Shown here piece after piece: positions 1-8,258 of a stretch of DNA of 24,935 nucleotides. The position numbers and the translations under genes were made by a program. The notes below the pieces were generated by a model. That model was not told the DNA's origin. It worked only from the letters and a program-made list of their open reading frames with translations, and did no database searches. The DNA is from a virus: the IMG/VR virus record IMGVR_UViG_3300031957_000831, positions 1-24,935 of that record; one strand, given 5' to 3'. How positions within the stretch are numbered: position 1 is the stretch's first letter; the number at the start of each line of letters is the position of its first letter.

Positions 1-1496
1 TCACCACTATTCATTTTAAATAATCTATCTACAAAATTAAGTATAGCAGATTCATCTGTGTTGAATTGGTTTCCAAGCTCAAGAATCTCACTTTGGTTTA
101 TATGTTGGCCAGGTAGTATGAACTTAAAGGTATCTTTTGGAAAAGATAAAAAATGATTGTTTCTAATCTTAACCGATTTTTTAATTTCATCATTTGATCC
201 CGTTGGAAATATTGTATCGATTGATCTAAACTCATTTATCAATTCTTTATCATCATTATCAGGATATAAAGAAGTATATCTGGATAATATATTATCTTCA
301 AACCAGCCCCATCTAACAAAAAAATCTTCTCTGACATTACTATCGTAATCTGATTTTGCAAATATTACATCGGATTCAAAAGAGCCTGGTTTTTTCGGTA
401 TATAAGCTATATAATGATCTTGAGCCTTATTACCTTTTTTAGCATCAGAATCGCTATCAAATACTTCGATGTTCAGGTTTGGATTTTCCCTTTTATCGCC
501 CGCATTATACTCATCAATAATATATTTGCTGGAAAAGCTTAAAAACTTTCCAGCTAAATTAAAACCCAAATCTTGAGCACCCCAATCAACCAATGCGTCA
601 TACTCTCCGGAATAGTCCACCGTTTCTATTTTTTCATCATATTTCAAATTAAAATAATCGTGAATTATTATTCTTGGTAAATTTATTATAGCATTTATCA
701 AACCATCCTTATTAACCTCTAATTTATCGTCTGAATTTTTTATCTGAGAATTAGCACCCTTATCCGTCTGCACGCTTTCAAATAAGTTAACCCCCATAGC
801 AGTTATTGTAGTCGAACAATCAAAAGTTCCATCTTCATTCAGCTTATAATTAAAATTTGAAATAGTTCCAGCCAAAGCGTCATAATCACCCTTATTCTCA
901 TATATCTTTCGTTGTGGATTTTTAAAAGCTTCAGGACTTATTACACCATCTTTAAAAAATGTAGATGGTGGTTCTTTCGTAACCCATCCCCAATCCAATA
1001 ATACAGTCAAACCAGGAGTTAAAAAGTGTGGTGTTAATCTATCTAAATCATCTAAGGAAGCTGCAGTCCAATTTACATTAGCGGTTCTTATAGCGTTGTA
1101 TCCACCTTTGTATTCAACCGATATATCCTTTATACCGGATAGATATCGTATAGTTCCATCGTTTGCTTCTTTATAAACATTGTTAAATCCGAATTGGGAT
1201 TTCATATCGTTATAGTCTGTATTTGTAGAAGCAGCGACTGGATTACCATCTGCATCAGTAGACGCTTCTGTAACCGTTTGATTTGGCTTCATCTCACCGC
1301 CTTGTAAAACCACAGGTTTTTGTCTATTGGAAATCATTCTAACGAATACTGTGCGAGATGCCATATCTGAAATGCTTAATGGTGGTTGAATATTATCATT
1401 AACGGGAACACCAGCAGTTGGAGTTTTTCTACCTAAAGCTCTCTCTCTATTCTTTAAAGTTTGTTGTATAACCTTATCTATGTTTTTTACTATCAT
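1..1496 (-). CDS. Baseplate hub-like structural protein (3' end outside window)
   Basis: An open frame starts with ATG at 1494-1496 and continues without a stop to the window edge, giving at least 498 residues. The start overlaps the stop of the LysM gene (ATGA), so the two are translationally coupled. Around residues 116-171 there is a beta-rich segment with YLSGIKDISVEYKGG, then LTPHFLTPGLTVLLDWGWV, a pattern I associate with baseplate/hub proteins of marine T4-like phages, where a tube-like fold carries an 'x-PGxTVLLxWGW' strand. The order tape measure, large baseplate protein, LysM protein, this protein matches the P2-type order T-U-X-D, in which the gene after the LysM protein is the hub. 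Hub identity (gp27/gpD-like) is inference from order and one motif; another wedge component is possible. Baseplate structural protein is the safer reading. Confidence 0.5.
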   Translation of the reverse strand, partial: MIVKNIDKVIQQTLKNRERALGRKTPTAGVPVNDNIQPPLSISDMASRTVFVRMISNRQKPVVLQGGEMKPNQTVTEASTDADGNPVAASTNTDYNDMKSQFGFNNVYKEANDGTIRYLSGIKDISVEYKGGYNAIRTANVNWTAASLDDLDRLTPHFLTPGLTVLLDWGWVTKEPPSTFFKDGVISPEAFKNPQRKIYENKGDYDALAGTISNFNYKLNEDGTFDCSTTITAMGVNLFESVQTDKGANSQIKNSDDKLEVNKDGLINAIINLPRIIIHDYFNLKYDEKIETVDYSGEYDALVDWGAQDLGFNLAGKFLSFSSKYIIDEYNAGDKRENPNLNIEVFDSDSDAKKGNKAQDHYIAYIPKKPGSFESDVIFAKSDYDSNVREDFFVRWGWFEDNILSRYTSLYPDNDDKELINEFRSIDTIFPTGSNDEIKKSVKIRNNHFLSFPKDTFKFILPGQHINQSEILELGNQFNTDESAILNFVDRLFKMNSG

Positions 1497-1765
1497 TTTA
1501 TTATATCGTCTATTTCAATTGGAATCCTAATCCTTCTTTCAGGATTTAAACCAATCTGACCACGACTGATTTTATTTGCTTGTGCTATTATCCACCATAG
1601 TGAAGAATTCCCATAATATCTTTGTGCTAACCCATCTAATCTATCGCCGTCAACAGGAACAATAAATATATCTGTATCTTTTAGCGGTATCCCTCTAAGA
1701 ACACCTGATTTATAGTATCTCTTACCATCTTTATCTTTTGTTATTATCGCATCCTTATATCTCAT
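1493..1765 (-). CDS. LysM-domain baseplate protein (gp53 / P2 gpX-like)
   Basis: A 90-residue protein. Residues 32-82 carry the LysM-like pattern of tail protein X and T4 gp53: DIFIVPVDGDRLDGLAQRYY, then LWWIIAQAN and a closing IRIPIEID strand. In P2-type and contractile-injection systems the equivalent protein sits between tube end and hub and helps fasten the baseplate; the LysM fold here is structural, not necessarily peptidoglycan-binding. It lies two bases after the 1038-aa baseplate gene (stop at 1768) and overlaps the next gene by ATGA, so it is in the middle of a baseplate operon. The start is ATG at 1763-1765, preceded by GAGGGG. The LysM call is firm; equivalence to gp53 specifically is inference. 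Confidence 0.7.
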   Translation of the reverse strand: MRYKDAIITKDKDGKRYYKSGVLRGIPLKDTDIFIVPVDGDRLDGLAQRYYGNSSLWWIIAQANKISRGQIGLNPERRIRIPIEIDDIIK

Positions 1766-1767
1766 AA

Positions 1768-4700
1768 TTACCCCTCAGCATTTGTTGCGCCTATTGCATC
1801 TATATAATTAAATTTTGTTCTAACTCTGACTTTCTCGCCGTCTGCTGGTGTTGGTTCAAATCCAGGCAATTGTGGATTCATCTGATCTCTAGCAATATTT
1901 AACCAACCTAAATCATAGTGTTTGCTATTTGCAGCAGGAACATAATTTCCAATATGTTTAAATGTGCAAGCAGCAGATATAAAATGTGGATATTGCAATC
2001 CCTCTTCAATCTCCCAAGTAGTAGCATCCTCTACTGTTAAAGTTAGACTTTCAAGCAAACCAGGAGTGTGATTAAACATATCACCGAGAGTTAATTCCAT
2101 AAATGGTGTTCTCATTCTCTGCCCTTCTGTGAATGATGGATAGCACATACCAACTAAATAATTTAACTTTTCCATCAGAACAGGCAATTCTTGCTTTGAC
2201 TTTGGATAAACCTTAAAATTAAATGAGACAGACCTATCAGTTCCGGTGTAAGTGTATAGTTTATCAGGTCTTCCGATATATTGAGCATCGCTGAAGTTAG
2301 GAGTTATGCTATCAGATACACCATCAAGTATTGCTCTGAATACCAAATACTTATTGTTTGTGACATCTTTAAACATAAATTTGATGAAGTCTGGATTGTT
2401 TTTTATAATATCAGGTAGTTTAGCAGTGCCATCGGCATTTGTTTCGCCAGCAATAGCAGGAATCATATTTATTTTATCTACGTTGGAATCACCAATTGTT
2501 CCCTTGCCTTTTATTGTTCCTAAAGTATCGTTAACAACTGGAGTATTACTAGTATCTAATTGACCTATGCCTTGATTTATCTTTACTCCAGCAGCTCTAG
2601 CATTTCCATCAAATGTGCCCACTGCAGTGTCTAAGTAATCCCCCATATTTTTTTCGCTAGGAGACATTGGAAGCGTTCCTTCGATATTGTAGCCAGAGTT
2701 TATTTGTAATTTACTATAAGCTAATGTGGAATGTCTTGTTACTAATCTTTCATTATTACCACCTTTTTTATCAGAATCATTTGTAAGTTTATTAAAAGTT
2801 CCACCAGGTGTATTCTGAGCTTTATTAGCATCTGCATCAGCTAAATCTATACCACCTACAAAAGATGGAACACCTCTTGTAATTGATTTAGGAGCTGAAG
2901 AAATTGGAAACAGGTATTTGTTTGGATTCATTAAAATTAAGCTAGTTTTTAAATCTGGTCCTCCGAATTTTACTGAGGGTAGCCCAAAAGGTAAATCAAT
3001 AGATGTTTCTGGAATTACTTCAGGATTAGCCTGCATAGCCAATCTACTTAACCCGCCCATCCTATCTGCAATTTTATTAATTTCTTTAAGAACTGTTCCA
3101 CCGATGATAGGTATTCTGGCTATTGATTTGCCTGGATCAGTATCATCTGACAATTCCTTTAGTGGATTTATATCTTCATACTTTAAACCACCTAAATGTC
3201 TTTCGGGATGTCCTATTGGAAGAAAGGCTGTAGCTAAAGCTGGTCCTAATCCACGAGCCAAGTCAGCAACATTTGCTCCTCCGGCGTCAACAGCACCCTT
3301 TACAGTGTCAAACAACTGACTACCACCGACTATACCCAATACTGATAATGGATTATAAAGTTTACTTTCTAATGTAGGATTAAGTCCCTGTAAGATAAAT
3401 TGTTTAGCTAAAAAAGCAATACCATTATTAGTTAGTAAGAATTTACCGATTCTAAATTTATCATTTATACTTCTACTCATCAAACCTGTTACACCTGGAG
3501 CGCCTCTTACGAAACCACCAACAAGCTCAGATAGAGAGTTATTACCAAAGGAATCCATTCCCCATTTATTTCCCACATCTCTTAGAATAAAAGGTTGTCT
3601 GAATTGTAGAAATCCAGCGTTAGGATCTGATACAGCTCTATATGATTTTGTTGAAACCTTTCCATTTTTATCTATACCAGCAGGAACATTCTTAAATGTA
3701 TTTGTTATACCGTATGCAAAGTAATCATCACTAAAATCATCATCATTATAACGAGACTTTAGTGTGCTTACTGAAAAGTCACCGCTAAAAGTGTTTGTGC
3801 TAATTCCACCATCATCGATATTAAAAGTAGGTAGATTTAAACTTAATTGACCACCTTCAAACCCATTTGGAATTGTATATTGTGGTTCAGAACCCGGCGT
3901 TTCATTAGAAGAGAATTGAGAGGTTCTGCCTGTTATCGGTGTTAATGTAGCAAATGGAGTTATTGTAGGAGATGTTACCACATCAGTTATAGAAGTATCA
4001 AAATTAATTTCACCATCTGAAGCAATCGCATCTGCGATTCCTTGAGAGAGATTATTAAACTGACCATTCTGTATAGCTCCGTATCGAAAACCAACTCTCA
4101 ATTCTCCAGCAGGAGATATATGAATTGATTTACCTGAATTTTCACCAAAGTATCTATCATATGTTGGACTAAAGACGCTCTGTGGATTCTGAGAAATTGG
4201 AAATGATTGATGTTCAAAGGATGTATTTATCAAGTCATTATAAACACCACGCTTTTTAGAATGAGTTATAGAATGAGCTGATTGACCAGCAGTGCTTTTT
4301 AAGGGCGGCAAATTATACCCACCCCATTTTCCATCAGCATCAGCGATTTTATGTGCATTTGGAGTTGATGGAAAGCCGAAGTTATTTCCAGCCGGCTGAT
4401 TAGTTATATAATAGGTTCTATCATTAAATGTTTTGTCTCCTCTGATTGGAGCAGTCTTTGTGCCAAGAGTTTCTGAAAATGGATCAAACTTAAATTGACT
4501 CACGTGGTCAGCAATAGGAGTATCCATAAAAGGTGATTGAAATTGTGGCTGTATTCTTGCTCCTAATATATTATCATCCGATGAAATATAGCTTGGATTG
4601 GATAACCCTACGTTTCCAACTTCAGCATACTCACCCTGCGTTCCATATGCAGTTCTAGTCTTTTCATTACTTCTAGCTGCCTCTGGATATTTATTTCCAA

Positions 4701-4884
4701 TAGTTCCTTCTGTAAATTTTTTATAACGAGACTCTAAGTCTACATTTGGAGTAAAACCGGTAGCACCACCTGAATTATCATCGAAGAAGTCCACCCCATC
4801 TTTAATCTGAGAATCGACTTTATCCGGAGATGTTAATCCGTATTTAAAATTTTCTAAGTTAGATGCTAAGTCTTTGAGTGCCAA
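1768..4884 (-). CDS. Large baseplate / tail-tube initiator-like structural protein (1038 aa)
   Basis: The start is TTG (4882-4884), with AGGAG seven bases upstream overlapping the stop of the tape measure gene; no better ATG is available. The first ~450 residues are polar and Asn/Ser/Gly-rich, without a family I can name. Near residues 470-560 there is a moderately hydrophobic stretch including LAKQFILQGLNPTLE and YNPLSVLGIVGG. The last ~210 residues are the most family-like: DGVSDSITPNFSDAQYIGRP, YTGTDRSVSFNFKVYPKSKQ, ELPVLMEKLNYLVGMCYP and LTLGDMFNHTPG. This C-terminal part resembles tube-fold baseplate proteins (P2 gpU, T4 gp48/gp54 in role), which cap the tube or start its polymerisation. 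Position between tape measure and LysM protein supports a baseplate location. Precise T4 equivalent is not determined. Confidence 0.6.
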   Translation of the reverse strand: MALKDLASNLENFKYGLTSPDKVDSQIKDGVDFFDDNSGGATGFTPNVDLESRYKKFTEGTIGNKYPEAARSNEKTRTAYGTQGEYAEVGNVGLSNPSYISSDDNILGARIQPQFQSPFMDTPIADHVSQFKFDPFSETLGTKTAPIRGDKTFNDRTYYITNQPAGNNFGFPSTPNAHKIADADGKWGGYNLPPLKSTAGQSAHSITHSKKRGVYNDLINTSFEHQSFPISQNPQSVFSPTYDRYFGENSGKSIHISPAGELRVGFRYGAIQNGQFNNLSQGIADAIASDGEINFDTSITDVVTSPTITPFATLTPITGRTSQFSSNETPGSEPQYTIPNGFEGGQLSLNLPTFNIDDGGISTNTFSGDFSVSTLKSRYNDDDFSDDYFAYGITNTFKNVPAGIDKNGKVSTKSYRAVSDPNAGFLQFRQPFILRDVGNKWGMDSFGNNSLSELVGGFVRGAPGVTGLMSRSINDKFRIGKFLLTNNGIAFLAKQFILQGLNPTLESKLYNPLSVLGIVGGSQLFDTVKGAVDAGGANVADLARGLGPALATAFLPIGHPERHLGGLKYEDINPLKELSDDTDPGKSIARIPIIGGTVLKEINKIADRMGGLSRLAMQANPEVIPETSIDLPFGLPSVKFGGPDLKTSLILMNPNKYLFPISSAPKSITRGVPSFVGGIDLADADANKAQNTPGGTFNKLTNDSDKKGGNNERLVTRHSTLAYSKLQINSGYNIEGTLPMSPSEKNMGDYLDTAVGTFDGNARAAGVKINQGIGQLDTSNTPVVNDTLGTIKGKGTIGDSNVDKINMIPAIAGETNADGTAKLPDIIKNNPDFIKFMFKDVTNNKYLVFRAILDGVSDSITPNFSDAQYIGRPDKLYTYTGTDRSVSFNFKVYPKSKQELPVLMEKLNYLVGMCYPSFTEGQRMRTPFMELTLGDMFNHTPGLLESLTLTVEDATTWEIEEGLQYPHFISAACTFKHIGNYVPAANSKHYDLGWLNIARDQMNPQLPGFEPTPADGEKVRVRTKFNYIDAIGATNAEG

Positions 4885-4894
4885 TTTATATCTC

Positions 4895-6832
4895 CTACGA
4901 TGTTAAGGCTTGTTCACCAGTTTTTCTAATTAATGTATTGATTCCTTCGTTTACTTTAGTTAATAGTTGATTTGTTGTTTTAATTAAGGCTGTATTATCT
5001 ATCATAGCACCGCCACCAGAACCACCACCTATTGAGTCTGCGACATTTGATTGTTGAGCTGCATTTAATACAACTTCACCAGGAGTTAACATAGCAGGTA
5101 TTGTATCCGATGAACCAGGCACCCCACCATCTACACCAGCCATACCACCTTCTTCAAATCCCATAGCAGTTTTTCCTAATGCGAATAAACCAGCAGCTGC
5201 TGCAATTGCAAGAGGAATTCCTAAACCAAATGGAATCATACCAAATCCTGTGAATATAGAACCAACACCACTTGCAAGTGAAGCACCTATTCCGGCTACT
5301 CTTGTAGCCAACCCTTTAACTAAAGCAGTATTTTTACCCATTTCAAGAGCAAGAAGAGCAGTTTGAATTACTTGCATGCCCGCCATAGTTCCCATCATAA
5401 CCATCTGCATATCCATTTGCTTTCTTTGAGTTTCTGCTTGGTCTTCTTGAATTTGAGCAGAGGTTTTCTCACCAGCAACCATCTTACCTAAGTCAGCAAC
5501 ATTCATTCCAAGCGATTTAGCTAAAGCTTGTCTTTGAACCACATTCATCGCATTGAACTCTGCTTCCGAACCTACATTCTTTAATATTTCTTTTTGTAAC
5601 CCGTCTAAATCACCAGCAAGTGATAATTCCCTAGCCTTATCTAAATTAAGATTTTTTCCTAACAAAACTTCAGCTTCCATCTCATTGGTGATAGAACTTT
5701 CAAAGTCTAATAAAGACTCAGCAATACCAGCTACGGTAGACATATTCACACCGAGCTTTGCTGCTTGTATAGCTGCTAATCCGATGTTTTTTCCACCATC
5801 TTTACCAAATTTAGCAAAGAGTTCGGTATCAGAAGCCATATCATTTAATACTTGCGCTGGAGCAACTCCTTCTGCTCTAGCTAATTCACCTACTGTGGAT
5901 ATAAGATTTAAATTTGTCTCTATGGAAGCAGTGCTTATAGCATCCATAGACTTTAGTAACTTAGCAGCATTATCTCCACTTATACCAAACTGACCTGTTA
6001 TTAAACCTAATTGAGTAGATACTCCAAGAGTTACTACTGATAATGAACCAAATTCTCTAACCAAGCCTTTTACAGCAGCCTCAGCTTCTTGTGAGTTACC
6101 ACCGACAACTTTTGCAGCTGCACCGGCCGCTGTTATATTTCCAGCTAATTTAGCCGAATCTATTGCTGATATTCCTAACGATTGCCTTACTTCTAGCATT
6201 TTTCCGGCAAAGTCTGTTGCAATTTTAGCTGCTAAGCCTAAAGCAGCTACACCCATAGCTTTAGGGCTACTTAAAAGTGCTGAAGCTTCTGATATTTTAT
6301 CTTTGAAAGCATCTATTTTTGCTTGAGCATCAGCTTCCACTTTTAATTTTTTTGATAAATCGGGAGTTCCTTTTAAAACTTCTACTAACTCATCAGCCGC
6401 TCCATTTAAATCTCCGAAATCTTCTTCGGCTATTGTTCTTAAAGCTGACTCCAAGTCCATCGAGCCATTAGAAATACCCTCTAGTAATGTAGCATATTTT
6501 TTGGCATTTTTTATCTGTTCTACACTATCACCTTTTTGTATTTTTGCCAAGCCTACAAGCTGCTTTTCAAGACCTAATTCTTTCTGTGCAGCACCAAGAC
6601 CAGTATTCTTTATTCTTAAAATTTGCTTCTCTAAACTTAACTGATCAGCTTCTAAAAACTGACCTTTAGTTTTAGCAATTTTATCTTCTATATTAGAAAT
6701 TTCTCTTTGTAACTTTAAAGATTCTCTTAAAGCGGTCGTTCTCCTTTTATCAGCTTCATATAAACTCTGTTGAATAGACGCCTGTTCTTCTAATAGCTCC
6801 TTTTGTTCTTTTAAATCTGAAATTTTAGACAT
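4895..6832 (-). CDS. Tail tape measure protein
   Basis: At 645 residues it is close to T4 gp29 (590 aa), consistent with a tail of about 100 nm if the usual length rule holds. Residues 1-100 form a charged coiled coil (KEQKELLEEQASIQQSLYEA). Hydrophobic helices lie near residues 190-210, 475-505 and 525-565. The C-terminus has the tape-measure signature EEGGMAGVDGGVPGSSDTIP followed by AMLTPGEVVLNAAQQ and a glycine-rich linker. It sits directly after the gp26-family chaperone-like gene and before baseplate genes, as tape measures do. Its ATG overlaps the stop of the 56-aa gene as TAATG, so translation is probably coupled. In the tail it fills the tube lumen, sets length and is released ahead of DNA. 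Confidence 0.85.
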   Translation of the reverse strand: MSKISDLKEQKELLEEQASIQQSLYEADKRRTTALRESLKLQREISNIEDKIAKTKGQFLEADQLSLEKQILRIKNTGLGAAQKELGLEKQLVGLAKIQKGDSVEQIKNAKKYATLLEGISNGSMDLESALRTIAEEDFGDLNGAADELVEVLKGTPDLSKKLKVEADAQAKIDAFKDKISEASALLSSPKAMGVAALGLAAKIATDFAGKMLEVRQSLGISAIDSAKLAGNITAAGAAAKVVGGNSQEAEAAVKGLVREFGSLSVVTLGVSTQLGLITGQFGISGDNAAKLLKSMDAISTASIETNLNLISTVGELARAEGVAPAQVLNDMASDTELFAKFGKDGGKNIGLAAIQAAKLGVNMSTVAGIAESLLDFESSITNEMEAEVLLGKNLNLDKARELSLAGDLDGLQKEILKNVGSEAEFNAMNVVQRQALAKSLGMNVADLGKMVAGEKTSAQIQEDQAETQRKQMDMQMVMMGTMAGMQVIQTALLALEMGKNTALVKGLATRVAGIGASLASGVGSIFTGFGMIPFGLGIPLAIAAAAGLFALGKTAMGFEEGGMAGVDGGVPGSSDTIPAMLTPGEVVLNAAQQSNVADSIGGGSGGGAMIDNTALIKTTNQLLTKVNEGINTLIRKTGEQALTS

Positions 6833-7002
6833 TACTTTTTCTTATCTAACTTTTTGATTATTTTATCCCACTCATCATCCAATGCTCTTAAGCTTTTCTC
6901 AAGCTCAGGATTATCTTTCAATGTTTTTTTAGCAAATTTATTTAATCTTTTTTCTTTCCATTTCTCAAAAAAATTGAATAACATACTATCTCTCTTAGCC
7001 AT
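6832..7002 (-). CDS. Small hypothetical protein (56 aa) coupled to tape measure
   Basis: ATG at 7000-7002 is preceded by GGAGAG, and the frame runs 56 codons to TAA at 6832-6834, whose last base is the A of the tape measure ATG (TAATG). The peptide is highly charged and helical (FFEKWKEKRLNKFAKKTLKD near residues 11-30; KIIKKLDKKK at the end). No family recognised. A late-promoter-like motif lies 41 nt upstream. Position between the frameshift extension of the gp26-family gene and the tape measure suggests a tail-assembly helper, but that is inference from position only. The good ribosome binding site and the tight stop/start overlap are the reasons to call it real. Confidence 0.6.
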   Translation of the reverse strand: MAKRDSMLFNFFEKWKEKRLNKFAKKTLKDNPELEKSLRALDDEWDKIIKKLDKKK

Positions 7003-7039
7003 TACTACTCTCCGTGTATTAATTTTGTGTGGATTGGTT

Positions 7040-7056
7040 CAATAATAAATATCAAC
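7040..7056 (-). promoter_or_regulatory. Late-promoter-like motif, copy 1
   Basis: Plus-strand core AATAAATAT at 7044-7052 (coding strand ATATTTATT), 8 nt past the end of the frameshift extension and 41 nt before the 56-aa gene. One of nine same-orientation copies in this window. Promoter function is inferred from placement. Confidence 0.4.
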
Positions 7057-7060
7057 TTTC

Positions 7061-7294
7061 TTATTTTTTGAAGTTTGGATGAGAGCTTTTATTTTTACGA
7101 TTAGCCTTTTCCATCTCCTCATTTCTCTCCTTATAGTATTTAGAGAGCCTTTTAAAATAAAATTTTCTTAAATAGATAGGCATGTTATACACTTCGGAAA
7201 ATGAAAACATGCCCTGAGAATTAAAGCTTATTTGAAATAGTTGTTCGTGTATTTCTGTTTTGTAGCTAAGAGGAAGGCCAAAGAAACGTAACGG
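7061..7294 (-). CDS. Probable +1 frameshift extension of the gp26-family protein (gpGT-like T segment)
   Basis: A 77-codon frame opens after TGA (7295-7297) and ends at TAA (7061-7063). It has no ATG, GTG or TTG in its first 28 codons, so it is not a good independent gene, yet it encodes a protein-like sequence: FFGLPLSYKTEIHEQLFQIS, then MFSFSEVYNMPIYLRKFYFK and a charged C-terminus. I recall similar short segments (aromatic-rich, 'VYNMPI-x-LR-x-FY') following gp26-type genes in other T4-like phages. It is in the +1 frame relative to the 246-aa gene, and the two overlap for only 27 nt, containing TTT CTT TGG (7278-7286). A +1 slip on TTT would fuse residue 241 to this segment, giving about 314 residues. 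An internal ATG start (FSFSEVYN segment) is the alternative. Confidence 0.55.
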   Translation of the reverse strand, partial: PLRFFGLPLSYKTEIHEQLFQISFNSQGMFSFSEVYNMPIYLRKFYFKRLSKYYKERNEEMEKANRKNKSSHPNFKK

Positions 7295-8006
7295 TCATAG
7301 GGACCGTAAACTCCTTTTCAGTTCCTTCTGAATCTATATATGTAGATGTCATATCAACATCAGGCATTATACGAGAGACTTCATTTCTGAAAGCCATAGA
7401 GTCTCGTGATAAAAATTCATTTTCTACAAAGGAATTTATACTAGCTCTTTTGCTATCACCATCTATAGAAACTATCTGATATTTTAAACGTGTAGTTAAA
7501 TCATAACCAATACCATCTCCAATTTTTCTATATCCCTCTATTTCTTTTTCTATTTCTTTCTCATCGCCGGATGTAAGCAATTTAAATGTTAATTTTCTTT
7601 TAGTAGCAGGTAATTCAAAGTCAAATTCATTAACACCTTTAGATACCTTAGACTCATCTAACTTCTTATCTTTCAACTGAGTTAAATCAACCTCTATCTT
7701 TTGTCCATCATATTCTACACTATACTCTTTACCATATGCAAGAATACGAGCAGCTATAAGAACTGCGTTTTTATCTCCGATTAGTAAATCATCTATTTTG
7801 ATTGATTTATCTATTACTAAAGATTCTAATAACTTCTCAATCACCACACCTTTTTTAATTAAATTTGCCGATGTGAGGATATCCTCTTCTCTTGCCGTCA
7901 TATATTTTATTTCTATTTTACCACTAGATAAAGGACTATCTGTTGGATATAGTAATCCTTGTGACGGCAGATCCACTACTTCCGTAGGGAATTTAACTTC
8001 TGCCAT
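7266..8006 (-). CDS. T4 gp26-family baseplate / tail-assembly chaperone-like protein
   Basis: A 246-residue protein opening with EVKFPTEVVDLPSQGLLYPT and YMTAREEDILTSANLIKKGV, the typical start of the 'T4 bacteriophage base plate protein' family (PF12322, T4 gp26). T4 gp26 is about 208 aa. It lies between the tail tube region and the tape measure, the slot occupied in lambda-like tails by the G chaperone. The frame ends in FLWPSS; an extension in the +1 frame begins in the same place (see the frameshift entry), so two products, 246 and about 314 residues, are likely. ATG at 8004-8006 follows AGGAGTAAAAT. Family call is strong; chaperone role is inferred from gene order and the probable frameshift, and classical annotation would be baseplate hub subunit. 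Confidence 0.75.
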   Translation of the reverse strand: MAEVKFPTEVVDLPSQGLLYPTDSPLSSGKIEIKYMTAREEDILTSANLIKKGVVIEKLLESLVIDKSIKIDDLLIGDKNAVLIAARILAYGKEYSVEYDGQKIEVDLTQLKDKKLDESKVSKGVNEFDFELPATKRKLTFKLLTSGDEKEIEKEIEGYRKIGDGIGYDLTTRLKYQIVSIDGDSKRASINSFVENEFLSRDSMAFRNEVSRIMPDVDMTSTYIDSEGTEKEFTVPMTVTFLWPSS

Positions 8007-8038
8007 ATTTTACTCCTATTGATTTATCTTAACTATAA

Positions 8039-8248
8039 CTATTTTTTACCAAACTTTTCAGCAGCTGTAACTCCTAAACCGACAACGGTTATATACATAA
8101 AGCATTCTAATATCTTATCCTTAACCTCAAATGCTGTGAATGTATCTGCACCCCAACAACATATTAGCATAAAAAAAGAAGCGAAGCCAACAAATCTTTT
8201 TGAAGATATCTTGGCATCGCTTGATAACATTTCTTTTATAAATTGCAT
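8039..8248 (-). CDS. Small two-helix membrane protein, candidate holin
   Basis: A 69-residue protein with a short charged N-terminus (KEMLSSDAKISSKRF), a hydrophobic helix at about residues 18-37 (FVGFASFFMLICCWGADTF), a short turn containing charged residues (EVKDK), a second helix at about 46-62 (LECFMYITVVGLGVTAA) and a basic end (EKFGKK). 'SSKRF-x-G...LG-x-TAAEKF' is a recurring layout of small phage inner-membrane proteins, some annotated as holins. It starts 10 nt after the tail tube stop with AGAGGT as ribosome binding site. Two-helix hairpin topology fits a class II holin but no lysin is in the window, so the role is only a suggestion. Confidence 0.6.
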   Translation of the reverse strand: MQFIKEMLSSDAKISSKRFVGFASFFMLICCWGADTFTAFEVKDKILECFMYITVVGLGVTAAEKFGKK

Positions 8249-8258
8249 TCCGAACCTC

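Noticed and set aside
2306-3319. Plus-strand open frames with hydrophobic stretches opposite the 1038-aa gene
   Set aside because: They lie wholly opposite a well-supported gene, lack ribosome binding sites, and all real genes here are on the minus strand.
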